Shown here in pieces: positions 41,280 to 45,707 of a DNA stretch of 45,707 bases (position 1 is its first letter; each line of letters starts with the position of its first letter). A program made the position numbers and the translations under genes. The stretch spans positions 1 to 45,707 of the forward strand of contig CACGMS010000008.1 in assembly GCA_902574205.1 (NCBI GenBank). Reading direction: 5' to 3'. Below the pieces are notes generated by a model. That model was not told the DNA's origin. It was given only the letters and a program-made list of their open reading frames with translations, and made no database searches. Source of the stretch: an uncultured Candidatus Hydrogenedens sp. (GTDB lineage Bacteria; Myxococcota; UBA4151).

Positions 41280-42236
41280 TTGGACACGAAATTATCGCCT
41301 CAAGCGCCACTGATTGTTCGATTACTGGCGTGGGCAAACGAACGCTTCCCACTCGCTAATGCGATCTTATTTTTCGTGCTCTACGCAGCGGCTTTGTTCC
41401 TTGGTCGCCTCACAACAACTGCCGGTGAAGTTAACGTTCGTGCATCCGACTTTTTAGGCTTCCTTGCGATCTGGGCATTCTTTTTGATGCTGCGTGTTTT
41501 TGATGAACATAAAGACTATGATCTGGATCTGCTCAATCATCCCGACCGAGTCCTGCAATCTGGCCTAGTGACGTTAGGTCACCTTAAGGTGCTCGGAGGG
41601 TTGGCTATATTGCTGCAACTTCTCGTTTCGTTGTATCTTGCAAACGGGACAGGGCTCATCCTTGTATTCTGGCTCATTTGCTTTGGCTGGAGCCTGCTCA
41701 TGGCAGTCGAGTTCTTCTGCGGTGAGTGGCTCGAGAAACGCCTAGTCCTGTATGCCTTTTCGCATATGATAGTCATGCCGATGGCGCTCGTTTGGATGGC
41801 GCAGATCGGAGCAGGAGATGCTGCTCTCCCCGCACCGATCCTCTGGCTGGCAGGTTTGTCCTTCCTGTCGGGCGCCGCATTTGAAGTCACACGGAAGATG
41901 AAGGCGCCAGAAGATGAGCGCGAGACCATCGATTCCTACACCAAAGTTTTTGGCACACAGCGCGCGCCTCTTGTGGTTATGTTTTTGCTGATCAGCGGCT
42001 CTGTATTCCTCGGTATACTGATCCAAACGATTACGCCCAACTCACCTTTTGCGCCTTGGATGGCGGCACTCGTCGCAAGTCTGTTGCCAGCACTTGTTGC
42101 CCTTAATCAGTTCAAAACAAGCGCATCTGCGCAATCAGCAAAGCGCTGTGAAGGCTTTGTGGCACTCACTATGCTTACCGGCTACGCCATGTTGATTTCC
42201 GCAGCGATCGTCGAGCGCGGAGTCGCTTGGGTATGA
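41280..42236 (+). CDS. UbiA-superfamily prenyltransferase
   Basis: The 318-residue product has about nine membrane helices and the two Asp-rich motifs of UbiA enzymes: LRVFDEHKDYDLDLLNHPDR (residues about 71-90) and the loop KMKAPEDERETIDSYTKVFG (about 206-225). Such enzymes attach a polyprenyl diphosphate to an aromatic or lipid acceptor. The start is TTG at 41280 with GAGG 6 bases upstream. The stop overlaps the dikinase start by 4 bases (ATGA). With an HMG-CoA reductase in the divergent operon, an isoprenoid-linked product is plausible. Confidence 0.86.
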   Translation: MDTKLSPQAPLIVRLLAWANERFPLANAILFFVLYAAALFLGRLTTTAGEVNVRASDFLGFLAIWAFFLMLRVFDEHKDYDLDLLNHPDRVLQSGLVTLGHLKVLGGLAILLQLLVSLYLANGTGLILVFWLICFGWSLLMAVEFFCGEWLEKRLVLYAFSHMIVMPMALVWMAQIGAGDAALPAPILWLAGLSFLSGAAFEVTRKMKAPEDERETIDSYTKVFGTQRAPLVVMFLLISGSVFLGILIQTITPNSPFAPWMAALVASLLPALVALNQFKTSASAQSAKRCEGFVALTMLTGYAMLISAAIVERGVAWV

Positions 42237-44959
42237 GCGATTCAGACCGACAAACGATCGTTGGCGCGCAACAAGCTTTAGCCCTTGGTGAATCCTTGGT
42301 CGGCGGTAAGGCATGGGGACTCGCTCGGCTTTGCGAAGTTAACTCCAACGTACCCGAATGGCTCGTGATACCAGCCTCGACATGCCTTACTGCGTATCAA
42401 ACAAGTGGCATAACAGACCAACTCGAACACCATTTAGAAGCGCTCAAACAACTCGATACACAAAACGCTTCCGGGCGAAGTAAATTCGACACGATAGCAC
42501 TGACCATGAGGAAAATGGTCGAATCCATCGATAACACGCTGCATTTCGCGACCGATCTAGCCGCGGTCTTGGACGCACTCGGGTCCGGTCCATGGGCAGT
42601 CCGCAGCTCGATGGTTGGCGAAGACTCGCAAGCTCACTCCTTTGCAGGCCAGCTCGACTCTTATCTGTTTCAGAGCACCCATGACGTGGCAAAAGCCACC
42701 GTTAACTGTTGGGCGTCAGCCTTCTCGTCTCATGCGTTGATGTATCGACTGCAAGCAGGATTAGAGGGCTTACCGGCAGTGGCTGTGGTCATTCAACGGA
42801 TGCTTTCGGGTACGGTTTCTGGCGTCGCGTTCACTGCGCATCCAGTAACCGGTCAACGCGATCATTGTTTGATCAGTGGTGCTTGGGGGCAAGGTGAAGG
42901 CATTGTCAGCGGTGTTTGTGATACCGACGAATATGTCTGGGCGCACTGCGGCGAAGAGGTTTCCGTACGGATCGCCGACAAAGATGTGATGATCACACCC
43001 GACCCTTCTGGCGCGGCTGGAACGATCGAGAACGAGGTGAGCCTCGATCAGCGACAGACACGTTGCCTCACCGCCGACCAAGTCGCCAAGCTCGGACACG
43101 AACTGGTCCGACTGCACCGCGCGTTCAAGGCGCCCATGGACATCGAATGGACGTTTGAGGCGAATACCCTCTACATTTTACAGGCGAGACCGATTACCTC
43201 CTTACCTCCCGAACCAGACCACGACGCGCCGCAGATCGTTTACGATAACAGCAATATTCAAGAGAGTTACTGCGGCGTCACCACGCCGCTCACCTTTAGT
43301 TTTGCGCAATCAGCCTATGCGAGCGTCTACGAGCAAACAATGCGCGTTGTTGGTTTGCCAGGGACCATTATCACGGCCCACCAAGACACCCTGAATAATC
43401 TGCTGAGTTTGGTGGCAGGGCGCGTCTATTACAACATCAACAACTGGTATCGAGGCCTGCTGCTCCTACCTTCCTTTGGTCAAAACAAGGCGGATATGGA
43501 ACGGATGATGGGTCTTGAAGAACCCGTCGATTTTGTCACCGGTGAGACCCTAAGTTGGAGTCAAAAACTTCGTCGTTTGCCCGTCGTCCTCAAGACATTA
43601 TCACGCCTTGTCCTGCATTTTCGTCGTCTCAAAGCCGAGGTACCCGCTTGGATTGAGCGCTTTGAGTTGCGCTATAGTCACATTGATCGAGAAGCGCTCT
43701 ACGACGCTTCGTTTAGCCAACTGATGGCAACGATTGATCAGATCGATAGCGATATGCTCAACGATTGGCATACGCCGATCATCAACGACTTTTATGTGAT
43801 GATGACGGTCGGTAAGCTCAGGCGCGCTTTAGACCGAGCAGGAATCGACGACCCTGATGACTTGGTTAATCGACTCTTATCCGGGGAAGAGGATATTGAA
43901 TCAACTCAGCCCGTGCGCCAACTCATGGGTATTGCCACGCTTATTCGAAACAGTCCGACTACGCGCCAACTCCTCAATCAGGTAGAGCCATCTGAGGTGG
44001 TCGCGACACTCTGTGAGCATGATCCTGAACTTGCAACGCGACTCGGTGACTATATTGAACGCTACGGTGATCGGTGCATGGGCGAACTCAAGTTGGAAAC
44101 GATCAGCTTACGCGAGGATACGACCTTTATTGGGGAAGTATTGGCAGGCTACGTTGAGCGCGACGATCTCGTTCCCGAAAAGCTCACTGCGCGCGAAAAA
44201 GTCCTACGCGCCGAGGCGGAACAACGCATGGCTCAATCCATGAGTTGGTGGTCATTGAGCAGAGCTCGTCGAGCGCTAAAGTCAGCTAGAGCGGCCGTAA
44301 AGAACCGTGAGGCGATGCGACTCGCCCGAACCCGCATGTTCGGCCTATACCGTTCTGTTTATCAACAACTTGGCAAGCGTTTGGCGCAGCATCGACAACT
44401 CCGAGACAGTCGCGATATCTTTTATTTATCCATCCATGAAATTCGCGCCTTTTATGAAGGGCGGGCCATCACCAGCGTACTGGCTCCAGTGGCTGAGGCA
44501 CGCAAGCAGGAATTTGCGACTTTTGAGCACCTCGACCCACCGCACCGAATTGTGGCTCCAGCATCGGTCTATTTGAACATGCCGCGCCCCAATACCGACG
44601 ATGCAGATATCGATAAAGATACTCAGGTGCTCAATGGCATCGGCTGTTATCCCGGTGTGGTTGAATCTGAAATTAAGGTGATTAAATCGCCGCAAGATGA
44701 ACTGAATCTACAAGGGCGTATATTGACTGCCCTTCGCACCGACCCGGGTTGGGCGCCCCTGTTCCCAACCTGTGGGGCTCTATTAATCGAGCGCGGCAGC
44801 ACACTCTCCCACTCAGCGGTCGTTGCGCGAGAACTCGGGATACCGGCGGTCGTCGGTGTGAAAAATCTGCTCAGCATTGTCGAAAATGGCGAGCGAGTGC
44901 GCATCAATGGTGAACTCGGTCAGGCGATAAGACTCGATGCGGTAAAGGAACCGGATTGA
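42233..44959 (+). CDS. PEP-synthase / rifampicin-phosphotransferase-like dikinase
   Basis: The product has 908 residues from ATG 42233. Residues about 20-325 are the PPDK-type ATP-grasp domain (VGGKAWGLARL, WAVRSSMVGEDSQAHSFAGQ, MDIEWTFEANTLYILQARPI). Residues about 820-908 are the swivelling phosphohistidine domain with GSTLSHSAVVARELGIPAVVG, where His860 should be phosphorylated. The long middle region (about 330-810) is not the pyruvate barrel of PEP synthase and is laid out as in rifampicin phosphotransferase, where the middle domain binds the acceptor. I infer transfer of the ATP beta-phosphate to a small molecule of the cluster. A helix rich in Arg and Lys occurs near residues 670-700. 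It is coupled at both ends to its neighbours. Confidence 0.88.
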   Translation: MSDSDRQTIVGAQQALALGESLVGGKAWGLARLCEVNSNVPEWLVIPASTCLTAYQTSGITDQLEHHLEALKQLDTQNASGRSKFDTIALTMRKMVESIDNTLHFATDLAAVLDALGSGPWAVRSSMVGEDSQAHSFAGQLDSYLFQSTHDVAKATVNCWASAFSSHALMYRLQAGLEGLPAVAVVIQRMLSGTVSGVAFTAHPVTGQRDHCLISGAWGQGEGIVSGVCDTDEYVWAHCGEEVSVRIADKDVMITPDPSGAAGTIENEVSLDQRQTRCLTADQVAKLGHELVRLHRAFKAPMDIEWTFEANTLYILQARPITSLPPEPDHDAPQIVYDNSNIQESYCGVTTPLTFSFAQSAYASVYEQTMRVVGLPGTIITAHQDTLNNLLSLVAGRVYYNINNWYRGLLLLPSFGQNKADMERMMGLEEPVDFVTGETLSWSQKLRRLPVVLKTLSRLVLHFRRLKAEVPAWIERFELRYSHIDREALYDASFSQLMATIDQIDSDMLNDWHTPIINDFYVMMTVGKLRRALDRAGIDDPDDLVNRLLSGEEDIESTQPVRQLMGIATLIRNSPTTRQLLNQVEPSEVVATLCEHDPELATRLGDYIERYGDRCMGELKLETISLREDTTFIGEVLAGYVERDDLVPEKLTAREKVLRAEAEQRMAQSMSWWSLSRARRALKSARAAVKNREAMRLARTRMFGLYRSVYQQLGKRLAQHRQLRDSRDIFYLSIHEIRAFYEGRAITSVLAPVAEARKQEFATFEHLDPPHRIVAPASVYLNMPRPNTDDADIDKDTQVLNGIGCYPGVVESEIKVIKSPQDELNLQGRILTALRTDPGWAPLFPTCGALLIERGSTLSHSAVVARELGIPAVVGVKNLLSIVENGERVRINGELGQAIRLDAVKEPD

Positions 44960-45707
44960 ACATTTTGGTCACCAACGGCGCCGACAGATTACCTGATGGG
45001 TTCTTAGCGTTGCCAGCTCAAGTCTATGGGGACGACCCACAATGGATCCCTGAGTCGAGCGAGAACACGAAGCGAATGTTCTCCAGAGAAAACCCGTGGT
45101 TCGAACGAGGTGAGGCGGCGTGCTTTTGTGTACCCGAACGAGTTCGCTGTGCCATTTTTATGAGTCCCGAGATGGTCATTGATGGCGCAGCCAGCGCATT
45201 CTTTGGTTACTTTGAGTCGACGGGTGATCCGCAAGCCGAGGCTTTAATCTTTGGTGCCTTGGAAACCTGGGCGACGAATCGAGGCGCAAAGCAGCTCTTT
45301 GGACCCATTAATTTTTCGACTTTTGGTGACTACCGCTTACGCGTTCAGGCCGAACCGGGCGCCCGAACCTTTCAAAGTGAGCCCTACAACCCGCCTTATT
45401 ATCCGAAATCGCTGGAGTCCCTTAACTACGACGTCAACCAAGAATACTTGGTTCAAATCGCTGATACGGCAACCAGTTTAGCAGTAGTTCAGCGCAGTCG
45501 TAGACTGCTTCAGAACTTAGAACAGGCTGGTTATCGCTTTGAGCCTCTCGCTGTTGAGCTTTGGATGAACAATTTGAGGACATTGCACGGACTCGTTGAT
45601 CAAACCTTTGCCCTGAACTTTGCTTATACGCCCATCAGCTATGATAGCTTTGTCCAAGCATGCGGCGAAGCTTTTGTGCGTAAGGCGTGTCCGCACACCA
45701 GCGTGCT
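44956..45707 (+). CDS. GNAT-like (DUF) acyltransferase protein, C-terminus beyond the window
   Basis: The frame is open from a TTG at 44956 (AAGGA 8 bases upstream, overlapping the dikinase stop as ATTGA) to the window end, 250 codons. The translation starts as NILVTNGADRLPDGFLALPAQ, then has QLFGPINFSTFGDYRLRVQ and SEPYNPPYYPKSLESLNYDV. The GPxNFST...YNPPYY pattern is that of a family of about 350-400-residue GNAT-like N-acyltransferase proteins found in many delta-type bacteria. The donor and acceptor are unknown. This is the third coupled gene of the forward operon and may acylate or otherwise modify the cluster product. Confidence 0.7.
   Translation, partial: MNILVTNGADRLPDGFLALPAQVYGDDPQWIPESSENTKRMFSRENPWFERGEAACFCVPERVRCAIFMSPEMVIDGAASAFFGYFESTGDPQAEALIFGALETWATNRGAKQLFGPINFSTFGDYRLRVQAEPGARTFQSEPYNPPYYPKSLESLNYDVNQEYLVQIADTATSLAVVQRSRRLLQNLEQAGYRFEPLAVELWMNNLRTLHGLVDQTFALNFAYTPISYDSFVQACGEAFVRKACPHTSV

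Overview
The window looks like a chromosomal segment of a Gram-negative delta-type bacterium, most likely Myxococcota or Bradymonadota-like. This rests on surface lipoproteins with Asp/Ala/Gly/Ser/Thr-rich linkers, Myxococcus-type cysteine-rich repeats (CGDG...CDDGN), an RCC1-like lipoprotein, twin Kazal modules, outer-membrane barrels and a class I HMG-CoA reductase. The lineage is inferred from gene content only. Coding density is high, with no gene-free stretch above about 300 bases. I saw no tRNA, rRNA, CRISPR array or insertion sequence.

Bases 1-13.2 kb hold a light and tetrapyrrole/flavin stress region. It has a DUF1295 membrane protein (cut by the window edge), a TIGR01777 epimerase-like protein, a photolyase, and a tight reverse-strand operon: a RudS-like (TudS/DUF523 + DUF1722) 4-thiouridine desulfidase, DUF2878, SRPBCC, a biliverdin-reductase-like oxidoreductase and a small exported protein. 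It continues with a BamA-like barrel, a 57-residue protein, a regulator, a lipoprotein, DUF2177, GTP cyclohydrolase II, a renalase-like flavoprotein, DoxX and ferrochelatase. Gene sets of this kind are usually light-induced under a B12-binding MerR regulator (LitR/CarH). Here the only regulator present (7803-8351) is a MerR/excisionase-type DNA-binding domain fused to a photoactive yellow protein (PYP) domain with an apparently intact chromophore pocket. This is the main discovery candidate.

Bases 13.2-30.4 kb hold a PLP enzyme of the cystathionine gamma-synthase family, a rare fusion of a DNA-base-modification-type helical domain with a P-loop kinase, a TonB-dependent receptor coupled to a lipoprotein, two very large surface lipoproteins (637 and 2131 residues), a VOC protein, a small Cys-rich exported protein, a twin-Kazal lipoprotein and a small membrane protein. 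Two intergenic regions, ahead of doxX and between 27988 and 28166, contain nested inverted repeats that could be structured RNA.

Bases 30.4 kb to the end hold two divergent, translationally coupled operons that look like one uncharacterised biosynthetic locus. The reverse operon encodes an OleC-like adenylate-forming ligase, a DUF3419/BtaA-like aminocarboxypropyl transferase, an MMPL/RND exporter, an HMG-CoA reductase fused to an APH-type kinase, an enolase-superfamily enzyme and a GH3-type amide synthetase. The forward operon encodes a UbiA-type prenyltransferase, a rifampicin-phosphotransferase/PEP-synthase-like dikinase and a GNAT-like protein cut by the window end. Together they suggest a prenylated or mevalonate-derived, amide-conjugated, exported product, but the chemistry is inference.
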